Below the pieces are notes generated by a model, which ran no database searches, was not told the origin of the DNA, and worked only from the letters and a program-made list of their open reading frames with translations. A stretch of DNA of 22,900 nt, taken from DASZZZ01 sp036260375 (GTDB taxonomy: Bacteria > Actinomycetota > CADDZG01 > WHSQ01). The position numbers and the translations under genes are program-made. Below are positions 1 to 6,032 of the stretch, in pieces. Where the stretch lies: assembly GCA_036260375.1 (NCBI GenBank), contig DASZZZ010000073.1:1-22900 (forward strand). The letters run 5' to 3'. Within the stretch, counting starts at the first letter, position 1. Every line of letters begins with the position of its first letter.

Positions 1-192
1 CGCGACCAGGCCAGGCATGGCATCCGGCTCACACGGGCCGATCGCGGCCCGGCCGAGGCCGGACCGGATGAGCGGGACGCCCTGGCCAGCCGGGACGACA
101 CCGATCTGGACGAGTCGGTCACCTCCCACCGCGAGCTGCTCACCCGCCACCTGGGGGCCGAGATCATTGCCGAGGACCAGCCCGAAGCGTAG
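1..192 (+). CDS. dnaX: DNA polymerase III subunit gamma/tau, C-terminal end (partial)
   Basis: The reading frame is open from the first base and stops with TAG at 190-192, giving 63 residues. It is charged and low in complexity, then ends in a segment reading ELLTRHLGAEIIAEDQPEA. From memory this resembles the extreme C-terminus of actinobacterial DnaX, the clamp-loader subunit that bridges polymerase cores and the helicase. The catalytic AAA+ part lies outside the window. The call rests mostly on context, because ybaB and recR follow directly in the order dnaX-ybaB-recR that is widespread in bacteria. An overlapping frame at 17-214 has no protein-like features. Confidence 0.8.
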   Translation, partial: RDQARHGIRLTRADRGPAEAGPDERDALASRDDTDLDESVTSHRELLTRHLGAEIIAEDQPEA

Positions 193-246
193 GCCGTTGG
201 GAGGCACGCCCTAGGCTGAGCGGGCGTACCGACAAGGAGTGTGGCG

Positions 247-567
247 ATGATCCCCGAAGGCGACATGTCGGGCCTGTTGGCTCAGGCCCAGGCCATGCAG
301 CAGCAGCTGTTCACCGCGCAGCAGGAGCTGGCCGATACCCGGGTGGAAGGCTCGGCCGGGGGTGATCTGGTCACCGCCACGGTGACCGGGACCGGTGAGC
401 TGGTCGGGCTGACCATCAAGCCCGAGGCCATCGATCCCGACGACACCGAGACCCTGGCCGACCTCGTCCTGGCGGCCGTACGTGACGCCACCACCCAGGC
501 TCAGGCGCTGGCAACGAGCAAGCTTGGGCCGCTCGCCGGCGGGCTCGGCGGCGGCCTGCCCTTCTAA
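247..567 (+). CDS. ybaB: YbaB/EbfC family nucleoid-associated protein
   Basis: This 106-residue protein has the form of the YbaB/EbfC family, small dimeric DNA-binding proteins that coat the nucleoid. It has a methionine- and glutamine-rich N-terminal helix (LLAQAQAMQQQL), a central beta region with the GGDLVTATVTGTGELV pattern, the family-like stretch LTIKPEAIDPDD, and a glycine-rich tail ending GGGLPF. I chose the ATG at 247 because the Shine-Dalgarno AAGGAG at 234-239 lies 7 nt upstream. The in-frame GTG at 241 would leave only one base of spacing. It sits between dnaX and recR, 11 bp before recR, and is probably co-transcribed with both. Confidence 0.93.
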   Translation: MIPEGDMSGLLAQAQAMQQQLFTAQQELADTRVEGSAGGDLVTATVTGTGELVGLTIKPEAIDPDDTETLADLVLAAVRDATTQAQALATSKLGPLAGGLGGGLPF

Positions 568-578
568 GAGGAGCCGGC

Positions 579-1178
579 GTGTACGAAGGTCCGGTTCAGG
601 ACCTGATCGACGAGCTCGGACGGCTCCCTGGGATCGGGCCCAAGAGCGCCCAGCGGCTGGCCTTCCACATCCTGGCCGCCGACCCCCAGGACGTGCTGCG
701 ACTGGCCGACACCCTCAAGCTGGTCAAGGACACGGTCAAGTTCTGCGAGGTCTGCTTCAACGTCGCCGAGGAGACCCAGTGCCGGATCTGCCGGGATCCC
801 CGGCGGGATCAGACGGTGATCTGTGTGGTTGAGGAGTCCAAGGACGTGGTTGCCGTGGAACGCACGCGGGAGTTCCGCGGCCGCTACCACGTGCTCGGCG
901 GGGCCATCAGCCCGATCGACGGCATCGGCCCGGCCGACCTGAAGATCCGGGAGCTGTGCCTGCGGTTGGCCGACGGGACGGTCACCGAGGTGATCTTGGC
1001 GACAGACCCCAATTTGGAAGGGGAGGCGACGGCGACCTACCTGAGCCGGCTCCTGCTGCCCATGGGCGTACGGGTCAGTCGGCTGGCCAGCGGCCTCCCG
1101 GTCGGCGGCGACCTCGAGTACGCCGACGAGGTCACGCTGGGCCGCGCACTCGAGGGCCGCCGCCGCATCACGGATTGA
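579..1178 (+). CDS. recR: Recombination protein RecR
   Basis: RecR acts with RecF and RecO to load RecA on gapped DNA. The 199-residue length is standard. A helix-hairpin-helix lies at residues 11-27 (LGRLPGIGPKSAQRLA). A four-cysteine zinc motif follows at C56, C59, C68 and C71. A Toprim domain spans roughly 78-175, with acidic E85/E86 and the conserved TDPNLEGEATA around D143. The start is GTG at 579 with GAGGAG at 568-573 five bases upstream. It is the last gene of the dnaX-ybaB-recR block and converges on the Tat-peptide genes, with 9 bp between the stop codons. Its codon choice (mostly GCC for Ala, CTG for Leu, CGG for Arg) differs from genes after 2.3 kb. Confidence 0.97.
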   Translation: MYEGPVQDLIDELGRLPGIGPKSAQRLAFHILAADPQDVLRLADTLKLVKDTVKFCEVCFNVAEETQCRICRDPRRDQTVICVVEESKDVVAVERTREFRGRYHVLGGAISPIDGIGPADLKIRELCLRLADGTVTEVILATDPNLEGEATATYLSRLLLPMGVRVSRLASGLPVGGDLEYADEVTLGRALEGRRRITD

Positions 1179-1187
1179 TCGGGCGCG

Positions 1188-1460
1188 TCAGCAGGGGAGG
1201 AACGAGAACACCTGGCAGTTGCCCGTCGATTGCAAGCACGTGCAGCAGCCGTTGCTGCAGTGATGCGGAGTGTAGCCAGGCGGACATGTTCCACACGACG
1301 CTTCATTGGTCGGGCAGCACTGGTAGTTCGGCGCGTATGCGTTCGTTGCCGGCACCACCGCAAGGCCCACGCCCGCGGCGATCGTCGCGCCCAGCCGCTT
1401 CAGGAACTTGCGCCGGTCGCTGTGACCGCCGCTCCGCCTCGCCGCGTCACGCTCGTCCAT
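1188..1460 (-). CDS. Tat-exported ten-cysteine mini-protein, copy A
   Basis: This 90-residue protein belongs to no family I recognise. The start is ATG at 1460, preceded on the minus strand by the purine-rich AAAGGGGGG. An upstream in-frame ATG at 1532 has no such site. Residues 1-43 form a clear twin-arginine leader: a charged n-region, the motif DRRKFLK, a hydrophobic stretch GATIAAGVGLAVV, and a probable cleavage site after NAYA. The mature part is about 47 residues with ten cysteines spaced CC-x6-C-x2-C-x8-C-x3-CC-x1-C-x6-C-x7-C, the last cysteine being the final residue. This suggests export of a folded, disulfide-rich or metal-binding peptide. It is a tandem paralogue of the gene at 1564-1824. 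The role is unknown. Confidence 0.8.
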   Translation of the reverse strand: MDERDAARRSGGHSDRRKFLKRLGATIAAGVGLAVVPATNAYAPNYQCCPTNEASCGTCPPGYTPHHCSNGCCTCLQSTGNCQVFSFLPC

Positions 1461-1473
1461 CGGCCCCCCTTTC
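1356..1473. repeat. Direct repeat over Tat leader, copy A
   Basis: By eye, this stretch matches 1720-1838 with about three mismatches in roughly 108 bp, plus a one-base length difference in the ribosome-binding region. It covers the Shine-Dalgarno site and most of the signal peptide of the first mini-protein. Identity stops abruptly where the mature cysteine-rich part begins. Confidence 0.9.
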
Positions 1474-1563
1474 GCCCGTCGCGCGCCGGTCGGCCGCGCG
1501 GTCCCCTCGTCTTCGACCCACAACGCCATCACCGGACGCCCGCACCGCTCATGGCCGGGCGCG

Positions 1564-1824
1564 CTAGCACATCTCGAAGGGGTAGTCCTTGCACTGCTGC
1601 GTCTCTCCGAGGCAGACGCAGCCGCAGCGGTCGCACCAGTACGGCTGTCCGCTCTGACACGGTCCGCAGCTGTCGTCGCGGCAGCAGCGTGTGGTGGCCG
1701 ATGCGCTCGTCGCGGGGATCACCGCCAGGCCCACGCCCGCGGCGATCGTCGCGCCCAGCCGCTTCAGGAACTTGCGGCGGTCGCTGTGACCGCCGCTCCG
1801 CCTCGCCGCGTCACGCCCGTCCAT
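1564..1824 (-). CDS. Tat-exported ten-cysteine mini-protein, copy B
   Basis: This is an 86-residue paralogue of the downstream gene at 1188-1460. The start is ATG at 1824, with GAAAGGGGG just upstream. The leader (residues 1-43, motif DRRKFLK, ending SASA) differs from copy A at only a few positions. The mature core differs almost completely apart from its cysteines: CC-x4-C-x2-C-x7-C-x2-C-x1-C-x1-C-x6-C-x7-C, again ten and again ending on cysteine. Both genes point the same way, 103 bp apart, and could share a transcript starting upstream of 1824. A TAnnnT element (TACGGT, minus strand) lies about 65-70 bp upstream but without a matching -35. The function is unknown. Confidence 0.8.
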   Translation of the reverse strand: MDGRDAARRSGGHSDRRKFLKRLGATIAAGVGLAVIPATSASATTRCCRDDSCGPCQSGQPYWCDRCGCVCLGETQQCKDYPFEMC

Positions 1825-1838
1825 CGGCGCCCCCTTTC
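1720..1838. repeat. Direct repeat over Tat leader, copy B
   Basis: This is the partner of 1356-1473, offset by 364 bp. It includes the ribosome-binding site, start codon and leader of the second mini-protein. The pattern points to recent duplication of the leader, or gene conversion restricted to it, alongside divergence or replacement of the core. Confidence 0.9.
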
Positions 1839-2122
1839 ACCATCGCCCGCCGCGGCGGCGCGATCGCTCGTCCTGGCACTGAACGCTAACACCGTATGCC
1901 GTGGGGCGCGGCTCTCGTTGGCTGCGACCCCGGCGCCGTCCGCGTCTCCAGGTCACCCGGCCGCGACCGAGCGTCGTCACGCCACGACCGACGCCGACGC
2001 GCATTCCTCACGACTTAGCAATCTGCTGCGCGCGCAAGGTTTTCGCGTCATGCCGAGGTCGTCACTTAAGTCGAATTGCGCCGTGCGACCTGCGCATTCA
2101 ACTCAGTGTGTCAAGTGTGGAG

Positions 2123-2150
2123 TTGCAAATTCCGGCGCGGTCGGTAGAGT
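2123..2150 (+). promoter_or_regulatory. Candidate sigma-A type promoter
   Basis: TTGCAA (2123-2128) and TAGAGT (2145-2150) are separated by 16 bp, each matching four of six consensus positions. Transcription would start near 2157 and give lysC a leader of about 220 nt containing the hairpin at 2203-2258. Such matches occur by chance, so this is tentative. Confidence 0.4.
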
Positions 2151-2202
2151 CGCAGTTACTCCCTCGCGCTCGTCAACCAGACGAGTGGCGTGGGGGAACG
2201 GA

Positions 2203-2258
2203 GGGGTCGCCGAGCCGCGGTCCGGCCGATGCCAGGACCGGTCGCGGTCGGCGACCCC
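2203..2258 (+). promoter_or_regulatory. Long self-complementary element (possible leader RNA structure)
   Basis: A perfect 11-bp outer stem pairs 2203-2213 (GGGGTCGCCGA) with 2248-2258 (TCGGCGACCCC). Inside it CCGCG (2215-2219) pairs with CGCGG (2243-2247), GTCC (2220-2223) with GGAC (2235-2238), and GGC (2224-2226) with GCC (2231-2233) around a CGAT loop. About 23 base pairs stack into one rod with small asymmetric bulges. No U-tract follows, so a simple terminator is unlikely. It could be a leader structure for lysC, an independent small RNA, or a protein-binding palindrome. It matches no riboswitch class I know. Confidence 0.55.
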
Positions 2259-2378
2259 CCGCCTCGTTAAGGGCTACTGTGCCGGACATTCACAGTGTCG
2301 TCAACTCTGCGCTAAGCATCCCGTTCACGCTTGTGCCGCGCGCGAACGCCGCAGTCGTTACCGGCTACGGTTGGGGGC

Positions 2379-3650
2379 GTGGCTCTCGTAGTCCAGAAGT
2401 ACGGGGGGACTTCGGTCGGCGATGCGGATCGCATCGCGCGCGTCGCGCGCCGCGTCGTGAATGCGGCCGAGTCGGGACAAAAGGTATGCGTCGTCGTGTC
2501 GGCCATGGGGCACACGACCGACGAGCTCGTCGAGCTCGCGGGCCAGATATCCCCGGCGCCGCCGGCGCGCGAGCTCGACATGCTGCTCACCGCGGGCGAG
2601 CGCATCTCGATGGCGCTGCTGTCGATGGCGATCCACGAGCTCGGACACGAAGCCGTGTCGTTCACCGGATCGCAGGCGGGGATCCTGACCGACACGTCGC
2701 ACGGAAAGGCGCGCATCGTCGAGATCAAGCCGTGGCGCCTCGTGCAGGCCCTCGACGGCGGAAAGATCGTGATCGTCGCCGGGTTCCAGGGCGTGTCGAC
2801 GACGCTCGACATCACGACGCTCGGACGCGGCGGCTCGGACACGACCGCGGTCGCGCTGGCGGCGGCGCTCGGCGCCGACGTATGCGAGATCTACACCGAC
2901 GTCGACGGAGTCTTCACCGCCGACCCGCGCATCGTCCCCGATGCGCGCAAGCTGCACGTGTTGTCGTACGAGGAGATGCTCGAGATGGCGGCGGCGGGCG
3001 CGCGCGTGCTCATGTTGCGATGCGTCGAATACGCTCGCAACCACGGCGTGCTCGTCCACGTGCGGTCGTCGTTCAAGGCCGCGGAGGGGACGTGGGTCAA
3101 GGAGGAGGACGAGCGTATGGAACAAGCGATCATCGCGGGGATCGCGCACGACACGTCGGAGGCGAAGGTGACGATCGTCGGTGTCCCCGACCGTCCCGGC
3201 ATCGCGGCGCAGGTGTTCCGCGCCATCGCCGACGAGAACCTCAACGTCGACATGATCGTCCAGAACGCGCCTTCGAACGGCCGCACGGACGTGTCGTTCA
3301 CGGTGCCGACCGACGACCTCCAGCGCGCCCGGCCGGTGCTCGAGGCGGCCGCGCGCGCGGTCGGTGCTCGGTCCGTCGAGACCGACGCCGAGGTCGCCAA
3401 GGTGTCGCTCGTGGGGGCCGGGATGAAGACGCATCCGGGCGTCGCCGCCGAGATGTTCGACGCGCTCGCGCAGGCGGGAGTGAACATCGAGATCATCTCG
3501 TCGTCGTCGATACGCGTCTCGTGCCTCGTGCGCGCCGCCGACGTCGAGACCGCGGTGCGCGCGGTGCACGACCGCTTCTCGCTGTCGCGCGAGGCGGTGT
3601 TCCGCGAGGAGCATCCCCCCGCGGTCGCCGACGCCGAGGTGCGGCGATGA
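2379..3650 (+). CDS. lysC: Aspartate kinase (alpha subunit reading frame)
   Basis: This enzyme phosphorylates L-aspartate, the first step to lysine, threonine, methionine and diaminopimelate. The 423-residue protein starts MALVVQKYGGTSVGD with the kinase signature KYGGTS at 7-12. GRGGSDTTA at 149-157 and TDVDGVFTADPRIV at 173-186 complete the amino-acid kinase fold. Two ACT regulatory domains occupy roughly 265-340 and 345-415, suggesting feedback control by lysine and/or threonine. I chose GTG at 2379, because an upstream in-frame ATG at 2331 adds unrelated residues. TACGGT at 2366-2371 fits an actinobacterial TAnnnT -10 placed for a nearly leaderless message, an alternative to the promoter at 2123-2150. 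Its stop overlaps the asd start as ATGA. Confidence 0.96.
   Translation: MALVVQKYGGTSVGDADRIARVARRVVNAAESGQKVCVVVSAMGHTTDELVELAGQISPAPPARELDMLLTAGERISMALLSMAIHELGHEAVSFTGSQAGILTDTSHGKARIVEIKPWRLVQALDGGKIVIVAGFQGVSTTLDITTLGRGGSDTTAVALAAALGADVCEIYTDVDGVFTADPRIVPDARKLHVLSYEEMLEMAAAGARVLMLRCVEYARNHGVLVHVRSSFKAAEGTWVKEEDERMEQAIIAGIAHDTSEAKVTIVGVPDRPGIAAQVFRAIADENLNVDMIVQNAPSNGRTDVSFTVPTDDLQRARPVLEAAARAVGARSVETDAEVAKVSLVGAGMKTHPGVAAEMFDALAQAGVNIEIISSSSIRVSCLVRAADVETAVRAVHDRFSLSREAVFREEHPPAVADAEVRR
3099..3108 (+). promoter_or_regulatory. Internal Shine-Dalgarno for the aspartate kinase beta subunit
   Basis: AAGGAGGAGG lies inside lysC, ending 8 nt before an in-frame ATG at 3117. This is stronger than the site preceding the main GTG start. 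The position corresponds to the known internal start in corynebacterial and mycobacterial lysC. Confidence 0.75.
3117..3650 (+). CDS. lysC: Aspartate kinase beta subunit (in-frame internal product)
   Basis: An in-frame ATG at codon 247 of lysC follows a strong internal ribosome-binding site. It would yield a 177-residue protein starting MEQAIIAGIAHDTSEAKVTI and consisting of the two ACT domains. In Corynebacterium glutamicum the same gene makes a beta subunit of similar size, beginning MEEAV, that assembles with alpha as alpha2beta2 and carries the effector sites. The homologous start and its spacing support the same arrangement here. It is an overlapping product, not a separate gene. Confidence 0.7.
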   Translation: MEQAIIAGIAHDTSEAKVTIVGVPDRPGIAAQVFRAIADENLNVDMIVQNAPSNGRTDVSFTVPTDDLQRARPVLEAAARAVGARSVETDAEVAKVSLVGAGMKTHPGVAAEMFDALAQAGVNIEIISSSSIRVSCLVRAADVETAVRAVHDRFSLSREAVFREEHPPAVADAEVRR

Positions 3651-4684
3651 GGGCCGCGCTCGTCGGCGCGACCGGCGCGGTCGGCACGGAGATGCTGAAC
3701 ATCCTCGCGGAGCGCGACTTCCCGGCCGACGAGCTCGTCCCGGTCGCATCACCACGCTCGGCGGGGCGCAAGCTCGACTACAAGGGAACGCAGGTCGAGG
3801 TGCGCGCGCTCGCGCCCGACGTCTTCGACGGCGTCGACGTCGCGCTGTTCGACGTACCCGACGACGTGGCGCTCGAATGGGCGCCGGTCGCGGTCGAGCG
3901 CGGAGCGGTCGTCGTCGACAACTCGGCCGCGTTCCGCATGGACCCCGACGTGCCGCTCGTCGTGCCCGAGGTCAACCCGCACGCGCTCGACGACGTTCGC
4001 AAGGGCGTCATCGCGAGCGCCAACTGCACGACGCTGGCGATCGTCGTTCCCCTCGCAGCGTTGCACGCGCGCGCCGGCCTCGAGCGTCTCGTGCTCGCGT
4101 CGTACCAGGCCGCGTCGGGCTCGGGCAAGCCGGGCGTCGACGAGCTGTGGGATCAGACGCAGCGCGCCGCGAAGGAGAGTGACGCGGTCACCGCGGGCCT
4201 CGCGCGCGAGGTGCTCGACGGCGGCGAGACGTTCGTCCACCCCATCGCGCTCAACGTCGTCCCGAAGTGCGGCTCGCTCAAGAACGACGGCTACACGAGC
4301 GAGGAGCTCAAGTTGTGCAACGAGACGCGCAAGATCGTCGGGCTTCCCGACCTGCGCGTGACGGCGACGTGCGTGCGAGTGCCCGTCGTCGTGGGGCACA
4401 GCGTCGCGGTGCACGCCGAGTTCGCGCGTCCGATCACGGCCGACGAGGCGCGCGCCGTGCTCGAGGACGCGGCCGGCGTCGAGGTGCGCGACGACCCGTC
4501 CGCCAACGTGTACCCGACGCCGCTCGAGGCCGCGGGCCGCGATCCGTGCTACGTGGGGCGCATCCGCCAGGACCTGTTCGACGACCGTGCGCTGGAGCTG
4601 TTCTGCGTCGCCGACAACCTCCGCAAGGGGGCCGCGCTCAACACCGTGCAGATCGCCGAGTTGCTGCTCTCTCGCGCCGGCTAG
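3647..4684 (+). CDS. asd: Aspartate-semialdehyde dehydrogenase
   Basis: This enzyme reduces aspartyl phosphate to aspartate semialdehyde with NADPH, directly after LysC. The protein has 345 residues. The nucleotide-binding loop GATGAVG is at 7-13, the catalytic cysteine is C127 in SANCTT, and the base-acting histidine is probably H251 in VVVGHSVAVHAEF. The substrate-binding stretch YQAASGSGKPG is at 153-163. The ATG overlaps the lysC stop (ATGA), so translation is coupled. One oddity is that the usual FSAGG-type coenzyme loop reads FDVPDD at 68-73. The gene converges on the small membrane protein gene, with 9 bp between stops. Confidence 0.96.
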   Translation: MRAALVGATGAVGTEMLNILAERDFPADELVPVASPRSAGRKLDYKGTQVEVRALAPDVFDGVDVALFDVPDDVALEWAPVAVERGAVVVDNSAAFRMDPDVPLVVPEVNPHALDDVRKGVIASANCTTLAIVVPLAALHARAGLERLVLASYQAASGSGKPGVDELWDQTQRAAKESDAVTAGLAREVLDGGETFVHPIALNVVPKCGSLKNDGYTSEELKLCNETRKIVGLPDLRVTATCVRVPVVVGHSVAVHAEFARPITADEARAVLEDAAGVEVRDDPSANVYPTPLEAAGRDPCYVGRIRQDLFDDRALELFCVADNLRKGAALNTVQIAELLLSRAG

Positions 4685-4693
4685 GGCCGGCGC

Positions 4694-4948
4694 TCACCAC
4701 GGCGGCACGACGAGGTCGCGCGTCGTCCCCGCGCGCGTCACGACCTCGCAGCGGATCCCAAACGGACGCCACGACCACCCCCTCACCGTCACGCCCTCGC
4801 CCTCGACGAGGACGCGCGCGCAGCGATCGAGGGCGCGCTCGCCCGTCGTCAGCGCCACGACGGTGACTGCGACGACGAACGCGACGAAGCACGCGGCGAT
4901 CGCCTTCGGCACGGCCGCGCGCGGGCGCCGCGTCGCAGCGTCGTTCAC
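4694..4948 (-). CDS. Small single-pass membrane protein of unknown function
   Basis: This predicted protein of 84 residues starts with GTG at 4948, preceded by GGAAGGGA at seven bases' distance, which supports it as a real gene. A basic N-terminus (RRPRAAVPK) leads into one membrane helix at about 14-35. A soluble tail of some 50 residues follows, with two cysteines (C43, C67) and a short beta-like stretch rich in Val and Trp. The positive-inside rule would place the tail outside the membrane. I recognise no family. It lies between convergent asd and the tRNA gene. Confidence 0.6.
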   Translation of the reverse strand: MNDAATRRPRAAVPKAIAACFVAFVVAVTVVALTTGERALDRCARVLVEGEGVTVRGWSWRPFGIRCEVVTRAGTTRDLVVPPW

Positions 4949-5008
4949 GAACCGGTCCCTTCCGTGGGTGTCGAGGGATCGAGCCGCCGCCGGGGTACGC
5001 GACGGCGA

Positions 5009-5085
5009 TGGTCGGGAAGGGGGGATTTGAACCCCCGGCCTCTGCGTCCCGAACGCAGCGCGCTGCCAAACTGCGCCACTTCCCG
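5009..5085 (-). tRNA. tRNA-Pro (anticodon CGG), CCA encoded
   Basis: Read on the minus strand from 5085, the sequence folds as a full cloverleaf. The acceptor stem pairs CGGGAAG with CTTCCCG, the D arm contains GCGCAGTTTGGCAGCGC, and the anticodon stem CTGCG/CGCAG encloses TTCGGGA, giving anticodon CGG. The T arm is GGGGG-TTCAAAT-CCCCC. The discriminator is A (complement of 5012), followed by a genomically encoded CCA (5011-5009). The C1-G72 pair and A73 agree with bacterial proline tRNAs. It reads the codon CCG, which is common in this genome. Confidence 0.97.
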
Positions 5086-5139
5086 TAGGCCCACCATGTT
5101 ACCGCCCGGCGCGCCGGGCGTCGCTCGCGCCGCGGCGGC

Positions 5140-6012
5140 TCAGCCGGCGCGTCCGATCCGGAGCAGCGTCGTCTCCGCCGGGCACGCGAACCGGATCGGC
5201 GTGTAGCGCCCGGTCCCGAGCCCAGGGCTCACGTGCAGCCACGTCGATCCGACTCGCGTCAGCCCCCGCGCGAGGCCGACCGGCAGGCTGCAATTGGTCA
5301 CGAGCGCGCCGGCGAACGGCACTCGCACCTGGCCCCCGTGCGTGTGGCCGGCGAGCGCGACGTCGTAGCCGGCGAGCGCGTACGCCGACACGACGGCCGC
5401 GTCGGGCGCGTGCATGAGCCCGATCGCGACGGCGTCGTCCGGCGCGCGTCCGATGTGGCCGGTGCGATGGCGGCGGAGGTAGGGGTCGTCGACGCCCGTG
5501 AGCCGGATCCGCCCGACCGGCGAGTCGATCGCCGTCGTGTCGTTCGTCAGCGGCACCCACCCCTTGGAGCGCAGGGCCGACTCGAGCACGTCGGTGGCGG
5601 CGGGGCGCGCCCGCACCTGCTCCCGCCGGCCGGTGACGTACTTCAGGTGCCCGCGCAGCGTCGACTGGTAGACGTCGTGCGACCCGAGGACGTAGAAGCG
5701 CCCGAAGCGCGCGTCGAGGCGCGCCAGCGCGCTCGCGAGCGGCTCGATGCCGGCGTTGTCCTCGATGAGGTCGCCGGTGGCGAGCACGAGGTCGGGCAGC
5801 GCGCCGAGGCGTTCCGGGAGCGCGTCGAGCCACGCGCGCAGGCGGCGGTTGCGCCCGCTCAGGTGGGTGTCCGACAGGTGCAGGACGGTGAGCTCGCCGT
5901 GCACGCCGGCAACGGGGACGCGGCGCTCGGACAAACGGTAGTGGTGGCGCTCGGCGACGGCGTACGCGAGGCTCGCCGTCGCGGCCGCCGCGGCGGCGGG
6001 CAGGGCACGCAT
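5140..6012 (-). CDS. Metallophosphoesterase (YkuE/calcineurin-like)
   Basis: This 290-residue binuclear-metal phosphoesterase carries the family blocks in order: LSDTHL (D48, H50), TGDLI (D81), GSHD (110-113, where the family usually has GNHD), MHAPD (H201) and AGHTHGGQ (H223, H225). A short hydrophobic N-terminal segment rich in alanine may anchor it in the membrane, as in YkuE-like relatives. The substrate cannot be told; relatives act on phospholipids, nucleotides or cell-wall intermediates. It is divergent from the SpoIIE gene with only 20 bp between start codons, so at least one of the two promoters must lie inside the opposite gene. The Asn-to-Ser change at a metal-bridging position is worth checking. 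Confidence 0.9.
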   Translation of the reverse strand: MRALPAAAAAATASLAYAVAERHHYRLSERRVPVAGVHGELTVLHLSDTHLSGRNRRLRAWLDALPERLGALPDLVLATGDLIEDNAGIEPLASALARLDARFGRFYVLGSHDVYQSTLRGHLKYVTGRREQVRARPAATDVLESALRSKGWVPLTNDTTAIDSPVGRIRLTGVDDPYLRRHRTGHIGRAPDDAVAIGLMHAPDAAVVSAYALAGYDVALAGHTHGGQVRVPFAGALVTNCSLPVGLARGLTRVGSTWLHVSPGLGTGRYTPIRFACPAETTLLRIGRAG

Positions 6013-6032
6013 CGGTCCAGCATACTGACGCG

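Larger units (their letters stand above)
1840..2378. other. Intergenic region without credible coding, upstream of lysC
   Basis: No frame here has protein-like composition or a supported start. The sequence is visibly less GC-rich than its surroundings, particularly about 2000-2160. It holds a promoter-like pair at 2123-2150, the large hairpin at 2203-2258, and a smaller stem-loop at 2276-2296 (ACTGTG / CACAGT with a 9-nt loop). It separates the divergent Tat-peptide genes and lysC. Confidence 0.7.

Noticed and set aside
1188..1824. Methylamine dehydrogenase light chain or high-potential iron-sulfur protein
   Set aside because: Both are Tat-type or specially exported Cys-rich proteins, but the cores are far too short for the former and lack its paired tryptophans. 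Ten cysteines in this spacing do not fit the four-cysteine pattern of the latter.
2203..2258. SRP RNA (ffs), which in some actinobacteria lies near dnaX
   Set aside because: The apical GGTCAGG/GGAAGG/AGCAG signature of bacterial SRP RNA is absent.
2203..2258. Rho-independent terminator
   Set aside because: No T-rich run follows on either strand, and no gene ends just upstream in the plus direction.
1901..4684. A 927-codon open frame running through the lysC region into asd
   Set aside because: The part before 3647 is an arginine-rich antiframe of lysC without protein character; only the asd portion from the ATG at 3647 is real.
5009..5085. Integration site (att) at the tRNA-Pro gene
   Set aside because: No integrase and no repeat of the tRNA 3' end were found elsewhere in the window.
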